Shown: positions 10,906-20,416 of the stretch, piece by piece
Numbering within the stretch: the first letter of the stretch is position 1
Layout of the letters: each line of letters opens with the position of its first letter
Made by a program: the position numbers and the translations under genes
DNA from: Prochilodus magdalenae
Taxonomy: Eukaryota > Chordata > Actinopteri > Characiformes > Prochilodontidae
Direction of reading: 5' to 3'
Length of the DNA stretch: 64,000 nucleotides
Assembly (NCBI GenBank): GCA_024036415.1
Contig: JAMWET010004996.1
Coordinates: 1-64,000, forward strand
Notes under the pieces: model-generated
The model's database searches: none
Told to the model about the DNA's origin: nothing
The model's input: the letters and a program-made list of their open reading frames with translations, nothing else

Positions 10906-11472
10906 AAGCTGTGCAGTCACTCTGCATTTACTTCAGGATACGTACTTTTCTAGGAAACATACTTTTCTAGTCATTCTTTTTCTTGCAACACATTTTGTGC
11001 TGCTTTTACATGCCGCAGTTTTTGAGATACTGACACCATTCCATCTCCAGAATGTTTGAACTTATTGGAAATGGTGTGTGTTTATGCAGCTTTTTGATTT
11101 AATATACCGTTTCTATAGGTTGTTTTCCAAAATGAATGTAATGTAAAGTGCAGGCTCCTCTACCAAACATCTGAACTACTGTAACACTGACAATGCTTAA
11201 CCTGTTTCAGTTTCGCTAGTGGCATGAAAACGTGCAACATCAGTTTTTAAATAAAGCTATTTTGGTTTACACACATGATCTGAGGACTCATGATCTAAAT
11301 CTTTCAAATTACTTAAAATGAACCACAGACATTTTTAAAAAGCATTGAACATCTACAACAACAACATGTAACTGTATTATTCCCACAAGTTTGAATCTAC
11401 AGCACACACATGGCATTAATTTGGCACATGTTAAAAAGTCATTGTGTCATTGTCTTTCATAAAGGCTGAGCA
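10906..11472. other. No gene seen
   Basis: A/T-rich unique-looking sequence; nothing recognised before the minisatellite begins. Confidence 0.55.
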
Positions 11473-12714
11473 GTTAGTGTACTGTAAGTAGCGTGTTGGT
11501 GTACAGTAACTCAGTAAGTGTAATGTGTTAGTGTACTGTAAGTAGCGTGTTGGTGTACAGTAACTCAGTAAGTGTAATGTGTTAGTGTACTGTAAGTAGC
11601 GTGTTGGTGTACAGTAACTCAGTAAGTGTAATGTGTTAGTGTACTGTAGGTAGTGTGTCGGTGTACAGTAACTCAGTAAGTGTAATGTGTTAGTGTACTG
11701 TAAGTAGCGTGTTGGTGTACAGTAACTCAGTAAGTGTAATGTGTTAGTGTACTGTAGGTAGTGTGTCGGTGTACAGTAACTCAGTAAGTGTAATGCGTTA
11801 GTGTGCTGTAAGTAGTGTGTCGGTGTACAGTAACTCAGTAAGTGTAATGTGTTAGTGTACTGTAAATAGTGTGTCAGTGTACAGTAACTCAGTAAGTGTA
11901 ATGTGTTAGTGTACTGTAAGTGGTTTGTCGGTGTACAGTAACTCAGTAAGTGTAATGTGTGTTAGTGTACTGTAAGTAGTGTGTTGGTGTACAGTAACTC
12001 AGTAAGTGTAATGTGTTAGTGTACTGTAAGTAGTGTGTTGGTGTACAGTAACTCAGTAAGTGTAATGCTTTAGTGTGCTGTAAGTAGTGTGTTGGTGTAC
12101 AGTAACTCAGTAAGTGTAATGCGTTAGTGTGCTGCAAGTAGTGTGTTGGTGTACAGTAACTCAGTAAGTGTAATGCGTTAGTGTACTGTAAGTAGCGTGT
12201 TGGTGTACAGTAACTCAGTAAGTGTAATGTGTTAGTGTACTGTAAGTAGTGTGTTGGTGTACAGTAACTCAGTAAGTGTAATGCGTTAGTGTACTGTAAG
12301 TAGTGTGTTGTGTACAGTAACTCAGTAAGTGTAATGCGTTAGTGTACTGTAAGTAGTGTGTTGTGTACAGTAACTCAGTAAGTGTAATGCGTTAGTGTAC
12401 TGTAAGTAGTGTGTTGGTGTACAGTAACTCAGTAAGTGTAATGTGTTAGTGTATTGTAAGTAGCGTGTTGGTGTACAGTAACTCAGTCAGTGTAATGTGT
12501 TAGTGTACTGTAAGTAGGGTGTTGGTGTACAGTAACTCAGTAAGTGTAATGTGTTGGTGTATTGTAAGTAGCGTGTTGGTGTACAGTAACTCAGTAAGTG
12601 TAATGTGTTAGTGTACTGTAAGTAGCGTGTTGGTGTACAGTAACTCAGTAAGTGTAATGTGTTGGTGTACTGTAAGTAGTGTGTTGGTGTACAGTAACTC
12701 AGTAAGTGTAATGT
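11473..12714 (+). repeat. 54-bp minisatellite, array 1 (about 23 units)
   Basis: Uninterrupted head-to-tail array of a 54-bp unit containing GTGTTGGTGTACAGTAACTC, AGTAAGTGTAATGTGTTAG and TGTACTGTAAGTAGC. The 1,242 bp give 23.0 units. Units differ by a few substitutions (GCGTGT/GTGTGT, TGTGTTAG/TGCGTTAG) and rare single-base or GT changes. The period is a multiple of three, which keeps one minus-strand frame open for 64 codons as an 18-residue repeat; this is a by-product, not evidence of a gene. Confidence 0.97.
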
Positions 12715-12865
12715 ACCTCTACAGTACCTCTACTTTAAATCAACTACATGTACTTGTAGTTGCACTGTGTTGTATTTCATGTATACAAAATACATAATGC
12801 AAATTCCTAACTGTGGCTCACCAACAACCACCTCCTATAAATTCAGATTTTGTATATTTTTAGCC

Positions 12866-12911
<46 letters not shown>

Positions 12912-13059
12912 ATAAGACTGGTCAATTTAGTTTCTCAGCGTTGATCTCCCTCCATTTGCCTGACATAATTTGCACCCCTGTTCTCAGTGCACGAATGACA
13001 CTGGATTTTCACTGGATATGCACAATTCAAATGAAGCCACATTAATATTGACCACTTTC
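12715..13059. other. No gene seen; contains a (CA)n microsatellite
   Basis: Flank of array 1. (CA)n occupies 12871-12909. The 92-codon frame across it is a microsatellite artefact. Confidence 0.7.
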
Positions 13060-13430
13060 ACAGTATCGCACCATGCTTTTTAATCAGCAGCCATCTCTGT
13101 GAGACAGACGAGGGGAATCAGAGCGGCATGCGATTCGGCCGGTATTAAAAGGCTCGTTAGCGTCTATGACCGAGTCCCGCAGTGATTTTGTCATGTACTG
13201 TGAATGACCTTTGGGATGCAGCAGATTAAAACGCATTCGCTGCGGAGCAGAGAGGGACTAATCACGTCAGTGGTTTATTATTAGGCTGGTGCTGGAATGA
13301 GCGGCAGATCCCTACTGCAGCATTAGCATCACACAAGTCCCAGCGGGCCTAGCTAGGGGTTTTATGAGCTGCCTGGCTCAGTCCACCAAATAAAGGCTTC
13401 TCCTCTTATACAGATCATTTGTTATAAAAA
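13060..13430. other. Unique stretch, candidate conserved non-coding DNA
   Basis: Repeat-free, with frequent CpG and complex base order between about 13100 and 13380 (for example GGCTCGTTAGCGTCTATGAC, CATTCGCTGCGGAGCAGAGA). No coding frame. Conservation cannot be tested here. Confidence 0.3.
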
Positions 13431-13772
13431 CAGGGACCTGGATTCTGTCTAGTAGAGCCAGACTTTGAGAGCCTTTGCAAGCTCTTGTGTTAAAGGAATA
13501 ACCTGCCATTTCTTTCCATACGGCATTTAGTTTGTCTATGGTCTCATTTCATCAAGAGCGACTTTCAAGCATCAAGAGTCATTGCGAACGGTCTGATACG
13601 TAGTTGTGCACTGTGGAGAAACTTGGCACCTCATGTATCTTGGCAGTGGTGGAACCATGGGTCCATAATGTCTACAATGCCTAAACATAGCCATAGGTTT
13701 TCTCAACCTATGGGTTCATGAACCTCTAAGGGAGGTTATACTTCATATATATCCATATTTGTGTTATGTTAG
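13431..13772. other. No gene seen
   Basis: Unique-looking sequence up to the transposon edge. Confidence 0.5.
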
Positions 13773-14690
13773 GTTCTACCCTGATTCCAACAAAGCTGAA
13801 CATGAGACATTTTATCATATCATGAAAATGATTAACTTATTTAGAACTCGACAGCAGGAACGCATCTAAAAAGTTGGGACAAGGCCGTGTCTACCATTGT
13901 GTAGCATTCCCTTCTCTTTTAACAACAGTCTACAAACATCTGGAAAGTGTGGAGCCCAATAGCTGGAGGAATAGTGAATACTGATGTAGGATTCTAGCTG
14001 CTCAGCAGTCTTCTTTGGGTCTACTTTTAGGTATACATCCCATACTTTGAGCTGATATATGGCTTCTTCTTTGCATGATACAGGTTTACCCTGCATTTGT
14101 GGATTGCACAGTGAACTCTGTCCACAGACAGTGTTTCCTGAAAGTGTTCCTGAGCCCATGCAGTGATTTCCAGTACAGAATCATACCTGTATTTAATGCA
14201 GGGCCACCTGAGGGCCCGAAGATCACAAGCACATAATACTGACCATCAGCCATGTCCCTTGCACACAGGGATATCTCCAGACTATCTGAATCTATTGATA
14301 GATATTATCATGTTCTGTTTATGGAGGGAGAACCATTGAAGTCATTGCAATTTTGCATTGAGGAAAATTTTTACAGTTTTTCACAGATTGGTGAACCTCT
14401 GGCCATCCTTCTTTCTGAGAGACTCTAAAATGCATTTTTATACCCAGTCATGTGACTTGCAAATTGCTCTTCCAACTGTTTTATATTAGTACCACTTACT
14501 GTTCCAGCCTTTAGTTTCCCGTCTCCTAACTTTTTTTGAGATCTGTTGCTGCCGTCAAGTTCTAAATGACCCACACATTTCATGAAATGGTAAAATGTCT
14601 CACTTTCAACCCCTGACATGTGTTCTATATGTCTATTGTGTGTAAAATATGGCTTTATGAGATTTGCAAACAATTCCTTTCTGTTTCTAT
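13773..14690 (-). mobile_element. Internally deleted IS630/Tc1-type transposon
   Basis: Both arms carry the same long inverted repeat. AAAAAGTTGGGACAAGG near 13868 and its mate TCTCCTAACTTTTTTTGAGA near 14533, and the ATGGTAAAATGTCTC-type blocks near 13800 and 14589, face each other. The right arm also holds AATATGGCTTTATGAGATTT. The family is a fish Tc1-like element ending in 'GGAATTGGGGTTG'. This copy keeps the transposase start region and end region and lacks the middle. Confidence 0.75.
13866..14159 (-). pseudogene. Tc1-type transposase, N-part joined to C-terminus
   Basis: The reading frame passes from a segment just after the DNA-binding domain (CNPQMQGKPVSCKEEAIYQL) straight into the C-terminal region (KKTAEQLESYISI and PHFPDVCRLLLKEKGM). 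The catalytic DDE core that normally separates them is deleted. Upstream remnants of the helix-turn-helix region extend to about 14400 in broken frames, including matches around CACTGTGCAATCCACAAATG read in reverse. Cannot encode an active enzyme. Confidence 0.65.
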
Positions 14691-14694
14691 TCCT

Positions 14695-15020
14695 CGTATT
14701 TGAGGAATTATACCCAACAGGTTGTAGGCAAATTAATCGCAGTCAGATAATTACCTTACAAATAATTACCATACTTTCTAGTATCAGGACAGTATAACGA
14801 CTCGGGTGTTATTGAATACCATACTATGGATTTGTAACTCATGTAACACCGTACATTTGTAACACTATTGATTTGTAACATGTATAACACATTTTTCCAC
14901 AAATACATTTTTTAATTCTATACATATATATTTTCAAAGCATACATTTGCACCAATCCTTATTAATAGCGTAAAATGGTATCACCACCACTGCAAACAAT
15001 TCTGATTCAATCAGCTTCAT
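14695..15020 (+). repeat. Dispersed repeat R2, copy 1
   Basis: Shares with 19485-19806, in order: GGAATTATACCCAACAGG / GGATTATACCAAACAGG; TAATTACCATACTTTCTAGT / TAATTACTATGCTCTCTATT; TTTTTAATTCTATACAT / CTTTTAATTCTATGCAT; and GTAAAATGGTATCACCACCA / GTAAAGTGGTATCACCACTA. Ends in ACTGCAAACAATTCTGATTC. Non-coding, class unknown. Confidence 0.6.
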
Positions 15021-15482
15021 AATAAAACACTTGAGAGTGCCCTTTAATAGCCAATAATATAAGCCATAATGTTTCATATGTTTTATGTTTTTCGTTTTTT
15101 TTTTTAGTTTCTTCAATGAATTAAAACTAGGCAGATTAGAATTTATGAAGGCACTGAATTTTCTTCAGTGTGAATGCTCTACTGATTAAATGACAAACAC
15201 TGCACAGCTTGGACTTGTTTGCACTTGAACTTGTTTTGTGGTTGTCTAAGGGAAAAAAAAACGCATCATCTACAGAGAGCACATTTAATGCACAATTCAT
15301 GTTTATTTGCAGAAATGAATATCGTAAAATAAAATGTGCCTGTGGAAAAATCTTTGGTACATTTTACATAGTAGTTTTACTCATTTTTTTTTTATTTCTA
15401 TATGCTAAACTCAGCAAATACTTAGACATTGTACACTAAATTGCATTGTGCAGAAAAATGCTGGTACGAGGGGATCAGACAT
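15021..15482. other. No gene seen
   Basis: A/T-rich. The 76-codon frame at 15209-15439 includes a hydrophobic stretch from T/A-rich codons but has no domain signature. Confidence 0.5.
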
Positions 15483-15640
15483 AAGTTGCTTCTCACTTTC
15501 AACATCTGATACGTGTTTGGTGTTCTAATGTGAATAAAATATGGGTCTATGAGATTTTCAAATCATTGGGTTCTGTTTTTATTTACGTTTATTTACATTT
15601 TGCACAACGTGCTGTTATTGTTGGAATTGGGGTTGTGTAT
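15483..15640 (+). mobile_element. 3' terminal fragment of the 13773-14690 transposon family
   Basis: Contains TTCTCACTTTCAACATCTGA, TGTGAATAAAATATGGGTCT, ATGAGATTTTCAAATCATTG and the terminus TTGGAATTGGGGTTGTG. It preserves the true end that the neighbouring copy at 14690 has lost. The GTCCCAACT of the family is altered to GTGCTGTTATT here. Confidence 0.7.
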
Positions 15641-15651
15641 TAGTATTCATA

Positions 15652-17065
15652 CAGTGGGGGAAAAATGCATTTGATACACTGCTGATTTTGCAAGTTTTCC
15701 CACCTATAAAGAATGGAGAGGTCTGTAATTTTTATCATAGGTACATTTCAACTGTGAGAAACAGAATCTAAAACAATGCAGATTGTTTGATTGTATGATT
15801 TTTAAATAATTAACTTGCATTTAATTGCATTATATAAGTATTTGATACTATAGAAAAACAGAACCTAATATTTGGTACAGGAACCACAGAGGTCAAACGT
15901 TTCCCATAGTTTTTCACCAGGTCTGCACACTCTGCAGCAGGGATTTTGGCTCACTCCTCCATACAGACCTTCTCCAGATCTTTCAGGTTCCAGGGCTGTC
16001 ACTGAGCATCATTGAGTTTCAGCTCCCTCCAAAGATTTTCTTTTGGGTTCAGGTCTGGAGACTGGCTAGGCTACTCCAGGACTTTGAAATGCTTTTTATG
16101 GAGCCACTCCTTGGTGGTCCTGGCTGTGTGATTCAGTTCATTGTCATGCTGGAAGACCCAGCCACGACCCATCTTCAATGCTCCTACCGAGGGAAGAAGG
16201 TTCTTGGCCAAAATCACACAATACATGAACCCATCCACCCTCCCTTCAGTACGGTGCGATCGTTCTGTCCCCTTTGCAGAAAAACTCGCCCCAAGGTGTG
16301 ATGATGATGATGATGATGTTTCCAGCCCCATGCTTCATGGTTGGGACGATGTTCTTGGGGTTGTACTCATCCTCCTTCTCCCTCCAAACACAGCGAGTGA
16401 AGCTGATACCAAAAAGCTCTATTTTGGTATCATCTGACCACATGACCTTTTCACATGCCTTTTCTGGATCATCCACATGGTCATTGGCGAATTTCAAAGG
16501 GGCTGGCTTTTAAACCATGACAGTGTAGTGTGTTTCTAATGATTCTCTGTGGTCTCAGCTCTCTTCAGGTCTTTGACCAGGTCCTCCCATGTAGTTCTTG
16601 GCTGATTCCTGACCTTTCTCAGAATCATCCTTACCCCACAAGGTGAGATCTTTCATGTGGCCCCAGACAAAGGAAGCTTGGCAGTCATCTCAGTTGTTGC
16701 CTTCTCATCAAGCTGCTTACCTATTGTCATGAAGCTTGTCCCTGCCTTGTGCAGGTCTACAGTTTTGTCACTGGTGTCCTTAGACAGCTATATTTTCTTG
16801 GCCATGGTGGAGAGGTTGGAGTGTAATTGATTGAGTGTGTGGACAGGTCTTTAATACAAATAATGTTCAAACATGTACAATTAATACAGGTAATGACTGC
16901 AGAATAGGAGAGCTTCTTACAGATCAACTACTGGGAGCCAGAATTCTTGTGGTAAATTTACACGTAATAAAATGCAAATTAATTATTTAAAAATCATACA
17001 GTGTGATATTCTGGGTTTTTTTTAGATTGTGTCTCTCACAGTTGAACTGCACCTATGATACAAAG
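15652..17065 (-). mobile_element. Tc1-C element, copy 1, near full length
   Basis: The left end reads CAGTGGGGGAAAAATGCATT then TGATACACTGCTGATTTTGC, the start of a well-known fish Tc1-like family. An inner repeat near 15740-15785 (CATTTCAACTGTGAGAAACA) is mirrored near 17028-17058 (TCTCACAGTTGAACTGCACC). The extreme right arm beyond about 17065 is missing or unrecognisable. Length about 1.4 kb against an expected 1.5-1.6 kb. Confidence 0.8.
16071..16805 (-). pseudogene. Tc1-C transposase with all three catalytic residues but broken frame
   Basis: The start codon is near 16805 (MAKKI), followed within a few codons by a stop. Minus-strand 16497-16246 carries [13 protein letters not shown] with the first aspartate. 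A different frame, 16331-16071, carries [20 protein letters not shown] with the second aspartate. Just beyond its stop, 'SPDLNPKENLWREL' supplies the glutamate. The frames are separated by at least one shift, near an (ATG)6 run at 16301-16318 that reads as polyisoleucine or polyserine. Inactive as it stands. Confidence 0.75.
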
Positions 17066-17394
17066 TGTAGTATGTTGGACAAAATGTAGAATTTAACAAA
17101 TTTCTTATTTGTAGAATTTTGTACTTAGTTAATTTGATTGTAGTTTTCTGTTTGGCTATGTGCTATGCTTTGTAATTATACAATCCTGTACAACTGTCAT
17201 GATAAAAACTAAAATCAAACACAGTACAAACCTCTATTCAATGTCAGCTTGCTAGGAAGTCTACAAAGACACACACCAGTAAAATATTATATTCCATAAT
17301 TTTGGGAGAAAAAAAAATCCTTCATTCACCCGGGGGACCTCCGAAACAACCATTGCATTTCATGACTACCATGAAATAGGGTTAAAATATACAG
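17066..17394. other. No gene seen
   Basis: A/T-rich sequence flanking Tc1-C. Confidence 0.5.
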
Positions 17395-17515
17395 ACCAAA
17401 AGCTTGCCTCAGAACTGTCATAAAATGACATCTCAGGCATCAGGCAACATATTCATAACCTTTTCTCAGCGCTAAATGCATCAGACGTCTGGTTCTTATG
17501 CTGAATACCTCTGAA
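17395..17515 (+). repeat. Dispersed repeat R3, copy 1
   Basis: Contains AAAATGACATCTCAGGCATC and ATCAGACGTCTGGTTCTTAT. Related blocks occur at 38650-38810 (GCCTCAGGCATCATGC, AATCAGACGTCTGGTTCCTA) and at 31165-31450. Confidence 0.45.
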
Positions 17516-17689
17516 AGGTCTTTCAAATGGTGCACATCAGACCATTCTGAATGACTGTTTACATGTTAACCATTTAATTATGCAAAAAAAAAAGATAATA
17601 ATTCTCTTTTATGGGTAACACTTCAGCCGACCACTGCTGTTCACTGCCATAACAAATCTGCATGAGTCATCCCTCCATGAATTCTCTGA

Positions 17690-17895
17690 TGGCCTGTATT
17701 GTTTAGCTGGCATCACTTTGTGGATGTATGAATTGTTGTCCATTTACTCTCAGTAGAAACACAGCAGTGGCACTGAATAGTACTGTGTGTGGTGCCAGTA
17801 TGAATGTATCAAGCAGAGTAGTGATGCTGGAGGTTGAACACGTGTCTGCGTCACTGCTGGATTGAAAGCGGTCCACCACTTCGAGGTCATGTCAG
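17690..17895. repeat. Worn fragment of the palindromic MITE family
   Basis: AACACAGCAGTGGCACTGAA, GTAGTGATGCTGGAGG, GTCACTGCTGGATTGAAAG and GGTCCACCACTTC resemble, in order, the interior of the family seen at 52780-53205. No intact TIR. Confidence 0.45.
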
Positions 17896-17908
17896 TCTAT
17901 CATGTTCA

Positions 17909-18483
17909 TGATACACTCATCATCAAAAAAAAAAAATTCCACCCAGAAAGAAGTATCGGATTGCTATGCTATTTGGAGGGAAGGGGATGCAACTTGAATG
18001 TTCTCACGCAGTTCCTACAGATTTTGTGGTAGGGGTGGAGGTGGAGGGCTTCTGGATGTGTGGTGCGTGACCACACCCAGCTCCTCCACACACTAATTCG
18101 CTGATCTTCTCCACCAAGACAAAATCCAGACTCGTCACTGAAGATGACCCACTGCCAATCAGAGTCACTCCATGACAATCTGGCACGACACCATTGCAGC
18201 CTTGGCGACGCTGATGTGGTGTTAAGGGTAGTCGTCATAACTGTCTGTGTGCATGTCCTGAGTCGTGCAGCCATCTGTCAATGGTGCTGGCACTAACCAG
18301 ATGACTCATGGATGGCACTCCTGCCTCCTTCACAGGAGAAATTATGGCTGTTAAGTCTGGTACAGCGATAAGGCCTGTCCTTACGTCACATGCATGGCCA
18401 AGCGTGAAACTTAAATCATTTGCATGGCTCACAATGTCAAACCTACCCACCAAGTTTCAGTCCTGTCAGTTGATTCCTTGTTG
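17909..18483 (-). mobile_element. Tc1-A relic, copy 4, internally deleted
   Basis: The left arm TACACTCATCATCAAAAAAA with an A-run is followed by CACCCAGAAAGAAGTATCGG. About 60 bases in, it jumps into the transposase (CACGCAGTTCCTACAGATTT). The right side keeps the other arm up to CACCCACCAAGTTT near 18450. Minus-strand coding. Confidence 0.7.
17969..18274 (-). pseudogene. Tc1-A transposase fragment
   Basis: A 101-codon frame with WQWVIFSDESGFCLGGEDQR, the region around the first catalytic aspartate. It ends in the deletion-joined 3' part (KICRNCVRTFKLH). Second aspartate and glutamate absent. Confidence 0.7.
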
Positions 18484-19060
18484 TTGTCTGTGAACATTGT
18501 TGACTACATGCTAGCAGTTGCAAACACTACTTAACTAATAAACCCCTAATCAGTGCTATGGTAGGCTGTAGCCTAGTTGGGGACTGCAGCGAATTTAGTG
18601 ATCCATGTTAAGCACTGAAGGTTGTAAACTCAATGCTGCCCTCTAAAGACGTTCAAATTTCAAGTCAGAAGTTAGTAATTCTGGCTGCTGTAAAACTTGC
18701 CCATATCTTATGCCATTAAGGGCATCCTCTGTTCGCATGTGCTTGCCTCAACCCAATGGATGTATATGCACCCAGTTCATATTTTGCTTATTGCTATATA
18801 AACGTACATCAATGACTGAGCTAGCAGCTGAGAAAATAACTGGCCAGCTTAAATAGTTATGATTACGAAATCATATAATAATTGTGACAGGCCTAGTTTA
18901 ATGGTTAGTAAGACATCACTGATGAAGAGACAGAGGATAGCATATTGTGTACCAACAGATGGGCGACAGTCTCCAGCAGGGTTTGGGTTTCTGATAAATT
19001 GGCCAGGGCATGTATTTAATACCACTCCTTTCCATCTTGCTCTCAGATCAGCCGAGCTTT
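18484..19060. other. No gene seen
   Basis: Unique-looking sequence; short frames only. Confidence 0.5.
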
Positions 19061-19400
19061 AGCTTTAATAAGACAGTATTAGCTTTTATGACCATGCCGA
19101 GTGTTCACGGATTAATTATGTCCACCTCACACGGCCATTATGAATACACAAATCCGATTCTAGGCGAGAAGCGCCACGTTCCAAGTGTTCTGGTGGGCGG
19201 GAATTAGCACTTTTGATTGGTTTGCATGTTTGTTATGGAGATGGATGGTGGGGAAGGGCGTTAAAACTTCCTGGGAAGTCCATCTGCTTGAGGGGGAAAC
19301 CCGGCAACACGCTGCCAAAACGAAGCCTCTGCATTGAGCCTGCTCTCTCTGTATTACCCCACTGCAGATGGTAGGAGCTTCTGCCAAAAGTCACCCACAC
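19061..19400. other. Unique stretch, candidate conserved non-coding DNA
   Basis: Repeat-free and compositionally complex; includes TTAATAAGACAGTATTAGC, GAGTGTTCACGGATTAATTA and CGGCCATTATGAATAC, the last two with homeodomain-like TAAT cores. Followed by (CA)n at 19409-19441. No coding evidence. Confidence 0.3.
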
Positions 19401-19407
19401 AGCACGT

Positions 19408-19408
<1 letters not shown>

Positions 19409-19441
<33 letters not shown>
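19409..19441. repeat. (CA)n microsatellite
   Basis: Pure CA dinucleotide run of about 16 repeats. Confidence 0.95.
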
Positions 19442-19443
<2 letters not shown>

Positions 19444-19484
19444 CTCCAGTACTCGGAGACATATGATGACAAGCTAGTTTTCTT

Positions 19485-19806
19485 GCATGAAGGATTATAC
19501 CAAACAGGTTGCAGCCAAAATAATCACAGTGAGAATCATAATTTCATCAAGTAATTACTATGCTCTCTATTATTATGGCAGTATCGGGACTTCAATATAT
19601 GGATTCAATATCAAATATTTGAATTAAACTCATATGTCAATTTTTCAACAAGTATATCTTTTAATTCTATGCATTTGTACTTTTGCATACTGAACCATTT
19701 TGCATTGAGTGGCCCCTATTTTATACACCCACCCTTATAAATAGTGTAAAGTGGTATCACCACTACTGATTCAGTACAGCCGTCTATTTTCAGCAAATTC
19801 ATTTAT
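19485..19806 (+). repeat. Dispersed repeat R2, copy 2, interrupted by an LTR
   Basis: Aligns block by block with R2 at 14695-15020. The LTR at 19807 begins just after CAGCAAATTCATTTAT. Possible further pieces lie after the LTR (20348-20416, including CCCCTATTTTATATACAC) and after Tc1-D (21386-21430, GTATCACCAACACTGTGAAC). Confidence 0.55.
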
Positions 19807-20347
19807 TGTCACGTCAATGCGTCTCCCCGGCTTCTTCGCTCTTCAGGACTCCACTTCCCAGAGGGCCATGCTCGATGACGTCATGTCTATGCGCCCCCAG
19901 TCGGACTCTGTGATTCGCTCTAGATCGCCCGAGTTTTAACCTCAGCTGTATCCAATTACTTCCTGTATTTAAGCCACTCACAAACATTCACGCTTTGCCA
20001 AACTTAGTTAAGTAATTCTGAGCGGTTCTCTCTCTGGTGTTGTCCCTTTTTGGTATTTCACCTCCTTTCGTTCCTCTACTACTCTTTCGCTTTATCCCTT
20101 TGGCTCGGACTCTACGGTTTGTACCTGTGCTTCCTCACTTTGGTTTCCCCTTCGGCCTTCCCCTGTAAACCTGTTTGCCCTCGCTGCTTGTTCTATCTGG
20201 TTCTGACCTCCGCCTGTCTCTGACTCCGATTTAGCTTCTCCCTTTGTTATACTGTGTACTGTTGCTTGCTGTGATTGCCTGTTTATGAATAAACCATTCC
20301 TGGTTTTTAGTTCTGCAAACGTCGGTCTTGAAGTCTTTTGTCTAACA
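19807..20347 (+). mobile_element. Solo LTR, about 541 bp
   Basis: Starts TGTCACGTCAATGCG and ends TCTTTTGTCTAACA, giving the TG...CA boundaries of an LTR. A TATA-like CTGTATTTAAGCC lies near 19970 and an AATAAA-like ATGAATAAACC near 20285, in promoter-then-poly(A) order. It contains CpG-rich promoter-like sequence (CTCGATGACGTCATGTC). Homologous to 4320-4835. No internal gag/pol or second LTR adjoins. No clean target duplication was found, so the exact ends are uncertain. Confidence 0.65.
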
Positions 20348-20416
20348 TTTTTAAATATATGCTGAGCCCGTTTGAATTAATATTCCTTTATGAGTTTAAT
20401 ACCCCTATTTTATATA

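Noticed and set aside
11943..12137. Repetitive 18-residue peptide frames in the minisatellites (also 40433-40774 and 56309-56641)
   Set aside because: A 54-bp period is divisible by three, so one stop-free frame stays open automatically. No start context, domain or conservation supports translation.
11473..12714. Regular repeat array considered as CRISPR
   Set aside because: Head-to-tail 54-bp units without unique spacers, in vertebrate-type DNA; a minisatellite.
12767..13045. 92-codon frame with an H-T run
   Set aside because: Translation of (CA)n; no other features.
4320..20347. The two TGTCAC-type LTRs as the ends of one 16-kb retroelement
   Set aside because: The DNA between them is full of unrelated transposons and arrays and has no gag or pol; divergence between the LTRs is high. 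Two separate insertions are more likely.
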